In this document: positions 1 to 10,700 of the stretch, piece after piece | Position numbering within the stretch: position 1 is the first letter of the stretch | Layout: every line of letters begins with the position of its first letter | NCBI GenBank assembly: GCA_014338405.1 | Contig: JTDE01000234.1 | Span: 148,438-212,437 of the forward strand | Direction of reading: 5' to 3' | DNA from: Paragonimus skrjabini miyazakii | Taxonomy: Eukaryota > Platyhelminthes > Trematoda > Plagiorchiida > Troglotrematidae | DNA length: 64,000 nt | Translations under genes and position numbers: made by a program | Notes under the pieces: generated by a model | Database searches by the model: none | The model's input: the letters and a program-made list of their open reading frames with translations, nothing else | What the model was told of the DNA's origin: nothing

Positions 1-81
1 AATCAGTTCAGACGCAATACAGAATGACCTAACCACGACAAATCCCATGACCTCTGTTCCTTTGTTAATGTGATTTCGATT

Positions 82-155
82 ACAACACTCCTGAGGAAGG
101 CCACCCGAGGTGGTTGAAACGTAGAGTATTACAACTTGCTCGTAACGTTGTGTTA
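82..155 (+). ncRNA. Hammerhead-ribozyme-like motif, copy 1
   Basis: The core CTGAGGA (91-97) fits the hammerhead consensus CUGANGA. It is followed by a 7-bp stem (GGCCACC with GGTGGTT, closed by CGA), then GAAA (116-119). A short stem III pairs ACGT (119-122) with ACGT (145-148), followed by T149, where a type I hammerhead would cut. A flanking stem I can form from AACAC (84-88) and GTGTT (150-154), but two extra bases (TC) lie between it and the core. Related copies on the minus strand at 25949-26016 and 34426-34490 show this is part of a dispersed repeat. Type I hammerheads are known in the terminal repeats of Penelope-like elements, and a PLE remnant lies 1.6 kb downstream on the same strand. 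Activity is untested. Confidence 0.55.
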
Positions 156-159
156 TTCT

Positions 160-1769
160 CAATCCATTTATCAAAGTTCCTTATTGAGAAAATTTAACCG
201 ACAATAATGAGAAAACGCAAAAGCAAGTACAACTTAGTTACAAGACCATCTAGTGCTGTTGATAATCGACATTTTCGACAAGGTTTTGCAACTTGGCCAT
301 TCATTCACTCTACTTGGTGAGTGATAATCACTGTGTGATAGATGCGACCTTGAATTCATGCACGTTGTGTGCACAGAATCTATGTGATTCAGATCGTGAT
401 CGCATGTCTATATGGCGCTGCGATGGATACTGCCGCGAATGCGCTGGTCGTCTCATGTTAGTAGGTAATTACTCTACTCAAACCTTTCCATGCATTCACC
501 TACTTAGATGTCTTGTAGTCTATAAAATCATGGATGTTACAAAAGGGAGAACGATCTTTGTTTATGCGTTCCTGTCTGTCTGTTTTGGACAGTTTACAGG
601 TGTAAAGAAAAAGTGAGTGAAAACAAATAAAAGGAAACGTCAGTGAAATTGTCGGCTGCAGTCATTTCTATGAATAACACTAGAAAATCAGTCCACCAAA
701 TATAAATATTCACTGACTAGGAGAGATGAACGTTAGAAAACTTCTAATGCAAGTTGTCTCTCAAGTACGTGTCGATCGACTAATGTACCAGACTCTCAAT
801 CGATTCGGTCATGACGACGTATTCCAGTGTGAACAGATCGTAACTGTGAAGCAGTTCTGTCTGCAAAATAATCTACTTAGTCCGTTACTTAATTTCGACG
901 AATAAACCCCTAAACGATCATCTTTATTTGGTGAGAGATGTGCCAGTGGCTGACTCAGTGTGTGAGGCAGTTTGTGGGTAACAATTAGTTCTCTTCTAAA
1001 ATATCCGTAATTCACTGTAATTTGACCCGATTCTGTCACTCTTTCCTTGTAGGAGATTTTCTTGAGCCCCATACTTCTTTTGGTGACCCTTGGTTGAACA
1101 CAATCGATAGGCGCCAAATCCTGTGTAACAGGAGGACGACAAGCCTGGACTTTTGTGTCCTGATGTGGACGGATTGCGGAGGCGATCATAACTTGGAACA
1201 CTTCAGGTTGGAAGGTTACACATGTTCTTCCTAAGAAGTTCAGATATATTTGTGCCTTTTTAACCATGGATGCAAAACTTATAGACAAATTCAATTTGTC
1301 GTCTCTACTGCCTGTTCAGCTCATCCACAATGATAAAAAGTTCTCGGAACAAATATCCTACGTGCTTGTTTGAGATTAATGGTAGCTTCCGGTGTGATCC
1401 AGCCCATTTTCTTTTGTCTTTTGTCGTGAACCTACCCCTCGTTAGATTTCCCCATTGTACACCATTGTCATTTTATGGTTCTTACACAAAGCTATCAACC
1501 GTTTTAGTCGCTATGTGCATGAGCATTTATACTCACAATCCCAATTCATCCTTGGTTTTTCCTCTGTGTTTGTTGTAAAGCTCAGAGTGATTACTAGCGT
1601 AACGAGAAACCTATTTAGTTAATTTATTTCACATAATATGTAAATTTTGTCAATATACACATTGACTTTGTTTTCACCTCGCTGGATGAGCATTAACAAC
1701 TGAAATTTTACCTAGCCGGTTCAATACTTCCTCATTTGCTTTGACTTTGAAAATAACATGCACGCAGAA
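160..1769. other. Non-coding stretch, no gene recognised
   Basis: Only open frames without family signatures occur here, the longest being 161 codons on the minus strand at 809-1294. No RT N-terminal domain belonging to PLE copy A could be read on the plus strand. I see no further repeat or RNA structure. Confidence 0.4.
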
Positions 1770-2751
1770 TATATAATTTCAGATTGATACAATAAGGTAC
1801 CGTTAGAACTACGGCGTTGCGATGGGGTCACCGTTAGGTCCACTGTTGGCAAATATCTTCATGGCAATGCTAGAAAAAACTACGCTTCGTGGACTTATTG
1901 ACAACAGCACTTTCTACAAGAGGTACGTAGACGATATCGTTTGTGTAGTTGACCAGACTGTGGATCTGGATAGCCTGCTTGCTGAGGCGAACACAGCACA
2001 CCCTATTCTCAAATTCACGCTTGAGGCCAAGAAAGATGGACGAATATCCTTCTTGGATGTGGCACTGAGTCGTCGTGTAAACGGTTCACTTCAGAGGAGT
2101 ATTCACAGGAAGGGGGCTTGGAACGGCCAGTATACTCACGTTTTCAGTTACATACCCCTCAAACAGAAGAGAAACCTCGTCCGTAGTTTAACACACAGAG
2201 CTTTGAGGATATGCACTGATGACACGATTGAGGCAGAAATGGTGTTTTTACAACGGATATTCGCAGAGAACGCCTATCCTGTAAACTTCGTGGATAGACA
2301 TATGGTACTTACAGAACCGAGAGTTAGGCTCCCATCTGCGGAAATGAAGTCAGTTTACATGACTCTAGACTATAAAGACGAGGCCTTGGCTGAACTAGTG
2401 ACTCGTAGAATAATGAACGCGATCGAAAGGACCTGTGGTGCTGCACAACTACGAATCTCGTTCAGATCCGACCCGGTTGTCTACATACAGTTCAAAGATA
2501 CGTTGCCTAAATGTGTGACCTCATTTTGTGTTTACTCTTTCACATACTCCTGTGGAGTAGGTTACGTCGGTCGCACAACCAGGCGCCTTTCTCAGAGGAT
2601 ACGTGAACACCACCCCATGTGATTGACTAAAGGCGAGGTGAGGTCCATTTCGAGTGCAATTCTGGCTCACCTTGTTGATGCAGGGCACCATGTCACACCG
2701 GAGGTGGCTTTCCAGTCCATTTACCGCTTGCCCAGTCGTCTCGTGATGTAA
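1770..2751 (+). mobile_element. Penelope-like retroelement, copy A, 5'-truncated
   Basis: This remnant covers the C-terminal half of the RT and the first part of a GIY-YIG endonuclease. Upstream of the ORF the frame reads Y-R-stop-N-Y-G-V-A-M, where related elements usually have Q at the stop, so a nonsense change (TAG, 1807-1809 region) probably separates it from earlier RT sequence. The frame passes a TGA at 2620-2622 and then stays open to a TAA at 2749-2751. The EN is cut short before the conserved Glu-containing segment. Compared with full PLE ORFs of roughly 700-900 codons only about a third remains. Confidence 0.9.
1822..2622 (+). CDS. Penelope-like RT C-terminal half plus start of GIY-YIG endonuclease
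   Basis: The product is a fragment of the PLE polyprotein that primes reverse transcription at nicked DNA. The frame opens with the PLE motif MGSPLGPLLANIF. The catalytic YVDD sits at residues 35-38 (1924-1935), preceded by FYKR. The thumb-side motif KRNLVRSLTHRALRIC follows at about residue 115. Near the C-terminus, CGVGYVGRTTRRLSQRIREH matches the core of the GIY-YIG nuclease (YIG block, catalytic Arg, EH). The first ATG is only the first Met in an older frame, so no real start codon is implied. An in-frame TGA ends it, after which 42 more sense codons follow with EN-like sequence (AILAHLVDAGHH). I regard it as a pseudogene-like remnant. Confidence 0.88.
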   Translation: MGSPLGPLLANIFMAMLEKTTLRGLIDNSTFYKRYVDDIVCVVDQTVDLDSLLAEANTAHPILKFTLEAKKDGRISFLDVALSRRVNGSLQRSIHRKGAWNGQYTHVFSYIPLKQKRNLVRSLTHRALRICTDDTIEAEMVFLQRIFAENAYPVNFVDRHMVLTEPRVRLPSAEMKSVYMTLDYKDEALAELVTRRIMNAIERTCGAAQLRISFRSDPVVYIQFKDTLPKCVTSFCVYSFTYSCGVGYVGRTTRRLSQRIREHHPM

Positions 2752-3005
2752 TTCTGTGACTAATTGCTTTTGATTTTGATCGCTTAACAAACGTGATGAT
2801 ATAAAATGGTATGTAATTGGCCCGATGATGAATAACCGAAAACAGACTGTTCGCCAAAACATCTTTTTAATTCTAATGGACTCATGGGGCTATTCGAATT
2901 GTTAGTACAATGAGCCAAGTTTTAATTGTGTGCTAGGTACTGAATAGCGTTATCCCCTAGATGTGATTGTCGGATTCACTCAAGAATTGTTAAACATTGT
3001 CTGGT
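2752..3005. other. Spacer between PLE copy A and the inverted-arm repeat
   Basis: AT-rich sequence without coding or repeat features that I can recognise. It may contain the 3' end of PLE copy A. Confidence 0.3.
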
Positions 3006-3523
3006 TTACTAATGAGTAGTCGGGGATTTGGTTAATTTCAAGTTGAACATCACCCACAATTGATCGCAGCTGTCGCATTCCCATAGACTATCCAGTCGGC
3101 CCCTTTCGAAAAGAAGCACTAGACTCAAGTTTCGTTCTCATTAGAGCTCGTCCCAATCGCGGGGTTATTGATTGGAGTTAACAGACAGTAACTGTGTCTC
3201 CTCTTGAGGCGATCGGGCAACCTGACCATCACTCACATGCGAAAGTGGATGAGCGTTCACATATGATTATTCGGTCATGCCTAACGTGAGGTCAATGGCG
3301 CAGTGGTAAACACGGTTACTTCATGAACAGCGTGTCCGTGGTTCAAGTTCCGGAAGTGGCGATGATATGCCCTAATGACGAGCTCTAATGAGAGCAAAAC
3401 TCGAGTCTAGTGCTTCTTTTCGAAAGGGCCCGATTGGAAAGTCTATGGGAATGCGACAGCTGCGTTCAATTGTGGGTGATGTTCAACTTGAAATTAACCA
3501 AATCCCCGACTACTCATAAGTAA
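3006..3523 (+). repeat. tRNA-headed repeat with long inverted arms, copy 1 (most complete)
   Basis: Arms of about 147 bases at 3006-3153 and 3377-3523 are imperfect reverse complements: TGAGTAGTCGGGGATTTGG on the left reappears inverted at the right end. The loop (3154-3376) carries a tRNA-like polymerase III promoter: A-box-like TGGCGCAGTGG near 3296 and B-box-like GGTTCAAGTTCC near 3341, the latter with one base off. The same parts recur at 7264, 16167, 34891, 39158, 50425, 60312 and 61130. The tRNA head suggests a SINE moved by another element's machinery; the inverted arms are unusual for a SINE and resemble a foldback element. No long coding frame is present. Confidence 0.85.
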
Positions 3524-5226
3524 TTTAAGTGAACTTGTCAAGCAACGGGCCCAAGATATTCAAACCTCCGGTATTCCTGTTAAAGACCGTCGTTGCTATT
3601 CAAAGTATTGGTTTCGTGTGCACGTCACCCTTACTTTCTCTACTTGCTGAGACAATATTAGTTACGGCAAAGATTGAGCAATGAAAAACACCAACCACAT
3701 CATAGTCAAACGTTAAAGAGTGGTTTGTTCAGAAGTACTTTAGACAATAATATGATATATCCGTACGTACATAGCACAACATGATGGAACAAATGCTTTG
3801 AGTTGATGTGCTCCAATACTGTTAAGATGTCGAGAATTATTGCCCATTTCTTAAGATTGTTTACTCAAGAGGTTTAGATCGTCCCTACGGACTTCTCTTA
3901 ATCGACTTAAAGATAGGAATTACCTCAAAAAGCTCGACCACTGAACCGCACTTATGGTGTTGTACAGATTGTATGAACACCGCGGTATTCTGGTTCCATT
4001 TTACAGGCATACTTTCAAATTTTTCCGGTAATTTCCTCTTGGAATAAATTCTTAGGCGTCTCGTTAACTAATTCCGTGATAACCAAGTGAACTTGGATTC
4101 ACACCGTGCTGTGGATCATGCGGACTGTGGTTGACCAGCACACTCTATCTTTCGTTCCAAGGGGGTTTTGAGGATGTTCCATCGAAAATGAGCCAGTTTG
4201 TTAGGTTTTGACGTCTGACAAACACTTAGAGTATGGTTGGATAACTGAAACACTTCTATTTACATACACAAATTCTGAAAGCTTCTTTCGGAAAAGTTTC
4301 TACTAGATTGACCAAATTTTAACATACTGCATTATTCAGACCAGAGAACGGTTAGTGCGACTTGCTAGACTGATGAGTAGCAGCTAGGAAAAGCGTGAAC
4401 TGGAAACCATATAGAAGCTAACTACGTTTCAAGCTAGCATCATTTGAGCGCTGTGCACATTTGTATTTAGATGAATCTTAATAACCGATTCACTTCGATT
4501 AAAAAAATTACGTTAAACTGTCACCCCCATTCTCGGATCGGTATTGAATATCTGTTTCCAGACAGGTATTCAAATGAACACTTCCGCTTTTTTAGATGAC
4601 TATGTAAGTCACATCGGCGCTAATGTTTTTAATAAATCCGACCTTCAAGAATGTATCTGTTAAACGGTTAACAATGGGAGTGTTGACGTGATAAATAGCA
4701 TAAACGAACTAGACTGTGACTCAACACTGTTGAACAAAAACTATGACCAAATTCTATCCAGAATATCAATATTCAGCTTCTTAGATCGTACAATCTCCAG
4801 ATTCAAACGATGATGATAACAAATGCTGTTCAAGAAAGTGAAACGAAAATTGGATTGTTGGTACATCTAGTTCTGAGGTAAATATAAAAATGATACTACT
4901 TGATTAACACAATGGAATGCAAACAGAACGTGTGAATTGCATTCAGTTTGAATTATCTTGTGGGCACTGTCAAATAAGACATTGCAAAAACACTTGACAA
5001 AAGGCGATATTAAAAATACAATACAGGGGAAAACTGTAGCGAAAATGAATTTGTATACGAGCGATAAATCTTGGGATGCGTTTGAATAAGCCATCGAGTT
5101 TGAGCAGTAATCTACATCTATTCGTCAACGTTGATCTGATTAGTTAATCGGCCTAAAAGAAATACACCAACTTCCGTGCGTCCTACAAATGATAATTTGG
5201 TGATTGATAGTCAACAATCAAACTAG
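3524..5226. other. Non-coding stretch, nothing recognised
   Basis: AT-rich DNA with frequent stops on both strands. No protein motif, repeat member or RNA structure was recognised. Confidence 0.35.
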
Positions 5227-5322
5227 TTTAAAAGAGACCCAATCATGAAAAAATCTGGATTTCGGCTAGATTTGAACGATCGACAGAAACAGCTTATTCA
5301 CGTGCAACAAGCGCTCTACAAG
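5227..5322 (+). CDS. Candidate internal exon, unknown protein
   Basis: A 96-base open segment (32 codons, phase 0 at both ends) follows an acceptor-like ...AAACTAG and ends at a near-perfect donor, AAG/GTAAGC. It encodes a charged, probably helical peptide containing KKSGFRLDLNDRQKQLIHVQ. I do not recognise the family. An ATG at 5245 could alternatively make it a first coding exon. The splice signals are the main support; no neighbouring exon of the same protein was identified. Confidence 0.35.
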
Positions 5323-7263
5323 GTAAGCTACAGAACCAATTCAACAACTCAGAAATTTTACACTTGTTTTCATTCACCCCCAAACCCTCATGACTGGAAG
5401 TCGTCCTTCTGTACCATTCGGTGGGTTCTGTATGACCAGGAAGGCTGGGCGGGTAACGGTCACTTGCCGGGTTTGAGTATGTTACTTTTGTCGCCGAAGT
5501 CGGAGTTCCAGAGATTAGATTCCTTTTAAATTGTAAATTCTACCCTATTTTTAAAATCAGTACTCAGATCCATGGTAACACTCTCGTGAAACCTGTACCG
5601 AACACATTCTGACTAGAGAGGAGAGGTTGAGTAATCCGTTTGATGCATTGGTTACCAGCACCCAGGTTGACTCATTCGTGGCCAGTTATTCTCAGAAACT
5701 ATAAGCGTGGTCTTTCGTCTTATTGTACTTTTAATTAAGGAACCTTTACATCCAGCTCTCCAAACGCCAATCCAAACTACTGTTTAGTTTTCTACATGCA
5801 AGTCAAACGCTACAGCTTGCTGACTCCTGGAAACGTTTTTCGAATAAGAAGCTTCTGGAAGCAAATGGCATGTTCTAGATCTCCGCCTATGGACTAAAGC
5901 AAATTTCAATTAGTTGTTACCGCCAATTTTATTTGACTGCTATATTGATAAATTCCAGGAAACGTTCACGTATTACTTCAGTTCCAGTGAGAACCAACAA
6001 ATGTTAGAACATTTCCTTATCGTCATACGTTTGTCGGATTTGTGAAATTCTTGCTACACCTGACATCTTTTGTCAAACTACGATATCAGTATTTTCATAA
6101 TGCATGTTAAAGTATACTTATATGCGTTTGATAACCTTTGAGATTAAGGAGATTATATTTTTGTATATAAGTTATCTTTTTGATTTGATTAAGGGTGAAT
6201 TCTCATTCGTGGATATACTGTGTGTTTAATCACTGTCTTTTAAGTGTAGTCAAACGTGGCCAAACAATCTTCTCGTCTACTTCATTTCTAGGTTTAGTTC
6301 GCGTCCGAGAGTTGGTTGTTTAACTTAACGTTAAGTTGTTCTTTTGTGACGGACGTTGACTATGATCACGTTCAAGGAACAGTATCTTACACGTGTTCGT
6401 TGGTACATTGGACTGTCGATACGTGTGGGACAAAAGTGACCTGACAGTTGTAATCACAGTAATGGTTGATGGCAACAACCGTTTACATTTCAGCGTGTGT
6501 AAGTGCAACTGAGTTTAGATTGTTGATATTCTATGTGACACTTACCAAGGTGTGTGTTCATTTGTTGTGAAGGCAAGCCGACAGTAAACTGGACAATGAA
6601 TTGACCTTGCCACCCGGTAGATCAGTACCAAGTTAGTGGTAATTTAAATTGGAACTTTTCGCTTATGTTCTTAATGCCGTGGGTAGCAACGTAGCAACTT
6701 TTATGGAAAACCTGATGATTTGTCCAGCAATGCGTTAATATCTAAAGTAGAAAATAATGATGTCTTCCATTAGCTTAGTAACGATATCTGCAAATGAGTG
6801 GTCGGTTCGGATATACTCATAAATAGTCGCACGGGAAAATCCACCAGAATTTTCTACTGCGTCACCACAACTGTAAAAAGCGCTTGCCACACGTTCCGAC
6901 TGATAGTCTGGGGGAACGTTTAGATCAGACAGTCTGAAAGATTAGACGTCAAATGTCTGTAAATTGATTGCCAGATCAATAGAGTAGGCTGAAATAAAAC
7001 TACAGGTAAGTAGCCGAACAAAACTTTTCACTCGCCGGACGCTCGTCATTGATTATCGGCAACACTGATTTCTAAGATCCGTCTGCTGCGTGCTCAAAGA
7101 CCCCAATTTATAAAGTCCAACAAAACTGTGGTCACTATTTATACCTGCTTACCATCTGGGGCGCAAAAATAAGTAACAGTGACCTTGATGTTACCTTAAT
7201 AGAGAGTGCGTAAGTACAAAGTCTTCGACGTCTTAGTTAACTCTGTACTGCATGTGCATTCGA
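5323..7263. other. Non-coding stretch, nothing recognised
   Basis: The frame continues open to 5529 past the splice donor, but I could not assign it. Beyond that I see only AT-rich DNA with short frames and no known repeat. Confidence 0.35.
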
Positions 7264-7760
7264 CAGATTGCTGATGAATAATAAGGGACTTCAGTTTCCG
7301 TATAGATTATACATCACTCTCAATTGGTCGCAGTCAGCATATTCCCTAGACTTTCCAGTAATCAAAATACCGCTCAACAAGTTAACGATTTTTGTGATAT
7401 AAACTTGGAAAGAAGTTCCAACTGAAGGGTCATCGATTGGAGTTAACAGAGAGTAAATGTGTCGCCGCTCGAGGCTATCTGCCAACCTGAACATTACTTA
7501 CAAACAAACGTAATTGAACGTTCACATATGATAATTCGGTCATGCCTAATGTGAGGTGAATGGTGCAGTGATAAGCTCGTTTACCTGATTAAAGTGTGGC
7601 CGAAGTTCAATCCTAGCATTGGTAAGGATATGCACTACTGATGAACTCTAACGATAGTGAAATTCGAGTCTAGTGCTTCTTTTCGAAAGGGGCTGATTGG
7701 AAAGTCTGTGGGAATGCGACAGCGGCGTTTGGTTGAGATTTATGTTCAACCTGTATTCCA
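7264..7760 (+). repeat. tRNA-headed inverted-arm repeat, copy 2 (decayed)
   Basis: It has the same order of parts as the copy at 3006: a left arm (about 7264-7365) containing CTCAATTGGTCGCAGTCAGC, the shared stretch GATTGGAGTTAACAGA near 7434, the shared CACATATGATAATTCGGTCA near 7523, a mutated tRNA-like region (AATGGTGCAGTGATAA, then AGTTCAATCC), and a right arm ending near 7760 with TGTGGGAATGCGACAGCGGC. It is clearly older than the copy at 3006, with many substitutions and a shortened left arm. Confidence 0.8.
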
Positions 7761-10700
7761 CAGATGTTAGGACTTTGCTCGTACGTGATGGGAGTGCACA
7801 AAATGATTGAGTTGTTTTCAGACTTGAGTCTTTTGACTCCTGCTTCGGCAGAAATCTAAAGAATCAACTGTTCTCGGTCAGTTATGCTAACTTAGTGCAC
7901 AATCTTTGCACTGACATCAGATCAACTAGATACCTCACTACTACCGCAAATTACGCAATAAATGCAAGCTACAAAGTGAAGTATTAGAATGCCGATATCC
8001 AAAAGCATCACCAAACAGATATTAAGCCCGATTATGCTTGCATTTTTGTTCCTAATGGTCCTGATCAAACCTAGGTAAAGGCATCATCTGAAACAAGACA
8101 TTTTTTTCAGTGTGTGTGTTTAAGTGAAAAGAGAGTTTGGCAGCCTAGGTAATTTTTCGAAGTTGTACCGGAACAGAGTTATCTAGCAGGCAAGAAAGAT
8201 ACCAGCTTTTGGAAATAATATGTAAATGTAAGCTAATGTTAACACGAGCTGGCCATCATTGATGAGCATTTACACAATGATAGTGATTCGGTCTATTTTT
8301 CAGTGATTCACAATTGTCCCTAAGGAACCTTTAACGGTTACCTTGCATCGTACAGTTATGAAGTTAACCTCCTGTGATCTTTTGCATTTAAGTGACTGTT
8401 TGTGTTAAACCGAGTTCAAAATACCTCACTATTACAAACGAAACAGTGACATGAATAACATGGGTCCAAGCGGATTAAGTTCATTCAATCCCGTAAACTC
8501 CTTTGCCTGGTAGGTTATAAGAACTATCCCTTGCAGACTTACTTAGCCAGTCCCACTGTTATCCAGGGAACCCCCGACGACTTCAGGGAGACAGCTGCCA
8601 AGATATTTTGTTGGATACCCATGACGTGAATAACTAGTATCCCGATTTTACAGAGTTGTTGAGGGGTTTGAAAGAATTAATGCTGATTATTTGAAAAGCC
8701 TAACTGTTTTTCAGTTGTTCCTAAACATAGTTTGGCATAACTCATTGAAACCTTCATGTCAAACAAAGTCGGAGTGACTGGAAAGAGGCACACGAGACGT
8801 TTATGCACACAATATGACTACTTCATACTTTGGGCATTGAACACCCTTCAGCGTTTTGGATGAATGTGGAAATCTTTTGGGTTGTGCCGCAAGTTATCAC
8901 CATTTTATGTATCACTGAAAAAGTCACAGTGGATAGAACTACAGTGTTCTACTTCATCAAAAGAATTACAATCGTTGTGGGAGCCAGGTACAAACCAAGT
9001 GCACATACCACTCACGGTGACACTTCCGAATCTTGAATGTCTATCATGGTTTTATCGGGTACTCCATCATACGCTTTCCAACAGTATTCCTAAAAATTTA
9101 TAGTGAATAGTAGCTCACTGAATGTAATTGATGATTATTACACTTTTAAATAACACTCAGGTGTCCTCTTGGCAATTAAAACGATTAAGACTGAATGCAA
9201 AGGGTTTGTGCGGACTCATTGCCGGTGCCGGACGTGTATCACCTGCATACTATACTTTCAGTAGTGTCACCTGGTCGGTTTACACATAAACCACACGCCA
9301 CATTTATTTGAACTTTTTATTGCAAAATATCACTTAGACCTGTTTGACTCACCAGTCATGCTAACCAAGACTTGACCAGCAATATAAACGATAAGGCAAT
9401 TCAAAGCTCAATACGAAATGGTTACGCTGGACTGGATGAACATTTGTTAAATGACTTTCTCTTCTATTATTCCTGTTCCATTTTCATCTATGGATATAAC
9501 TTACATTTTATTTCATCTCCTACCACTAACTACAAATGGCGGTGTAAGAGATTAGTAAGTCTGACTCCATTACAAAAACCCGTTATATTGCTATACATGA
9601 AAACTGATTTCTTCAAAGTGTACAATGTTCTATCTTTACTAAGCACCTGGAAGTTTTGGCTTCAAACCCAATACTTAAGTTTGTTGGAAGTCCATTCTTC
9701 TATATACCGTAAAACCGAGCGTATCTGACAGAGTGGTTAATAGTGGAACAATGAGATGGTCAGTGCAGACTACTTTTCAGTTTGCCGTGAGTTGACCGCT
9801 TTTCATTGGAAATCAGAAGCGCAATAATATGTAGTTTTTATGCTTCCAGTGAGGTAACATTTGTGAACATATGTGATAAGACTCGATCTCACTTGTTAAG
9901 AGGTGAAAGATTGCGGAAATTTTACACTTCAAAACCATGAAACTGATGCAAACTGTCCACCGTTTGAATCTGCTATGTACTTGTACCCGAATGATTGGTG
10001 GCTACACATGCGTTCTGTTGTAATAATTGAGGTGAAAGTGCAGCTTAGTCACAAGTTAAATTATAAACGTCTGCAGTATAAGAGACTTTGAAATGACAGC
10101 TTCAATCCGAAGGAGTCATTGATGATTAGCCTTGAGGACATGAAAATAATGTTGGCTGTAAGTATCAGACTACTTAGCATGTTTACGAGTTTATGCTAAG
10201 TCCATGGCGAAGTCAACACAGATCCACCTCCGCATGAGCATTTTCAGCTTCTTCTAGTATGTAAATTTCTTATGACTCCTATGAAACACATGACAAATGT
10301 CAGCGTTGGAAGAGGAGACTGTGCACCAGGGTAGTAATTACCGCCTGTACCAATTGGTATCTTCTCACTTTGTTTGAACTGATAACTGGCAATCTTTGTG
10401 GTCATTGCAGCCATGTATGTGTCGCAGCTGTATCTGAGTTTTAGATCTCTCCTGTACTATTTCGAAACACAATAAGTGCGACTTTCAGTAGCCTAATTTT
10501 AGCCAGCTTTCCTTATTATAGCAACAGAATGCTCAACATTTAGATCAGGTGTGTAATTTCTGATGAAAATGTTTAATTTTGAAGCTGCAGATGATTCGCT
10601 TTTTTACAGTCAGTCTATTGGTAAGGTTCACAAGCGTCACTAGAAGCTTAAATCAAAAGGAGGCCGATACAGCTCACGTATAGTTTAATCTTTCGTACGG

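Noticed and set aside
809..1294. 161-codon minus-strand frame near PLE copy A
   Set aside because: No domain, no splice context, and it does not resemble any PLE segment. Probably a chance frame in a slightly GC-richer stretch.
5371..5529. WVLYDQEGWAGNG, reminiscent of a beta-gamma crystallin strand
   Set aside because: Only one short match, the rest of the Greek-key pattern is missing, and it lies after a strong splice donor in the same frame.
8541..8634. Open peptide TYLASPTVIQGTPDDFRETA after a good acceptor-like CCCTTGCAG
   Set aside because: No donor and an early stop; the slight likeness to phosphatase loops is not supported by key residues.
9372..9728. 118-codon plus-strand frame
   Set aside because: Composition is that of AT-rich non-coding DNA, and there is no motif or conserved splice border.
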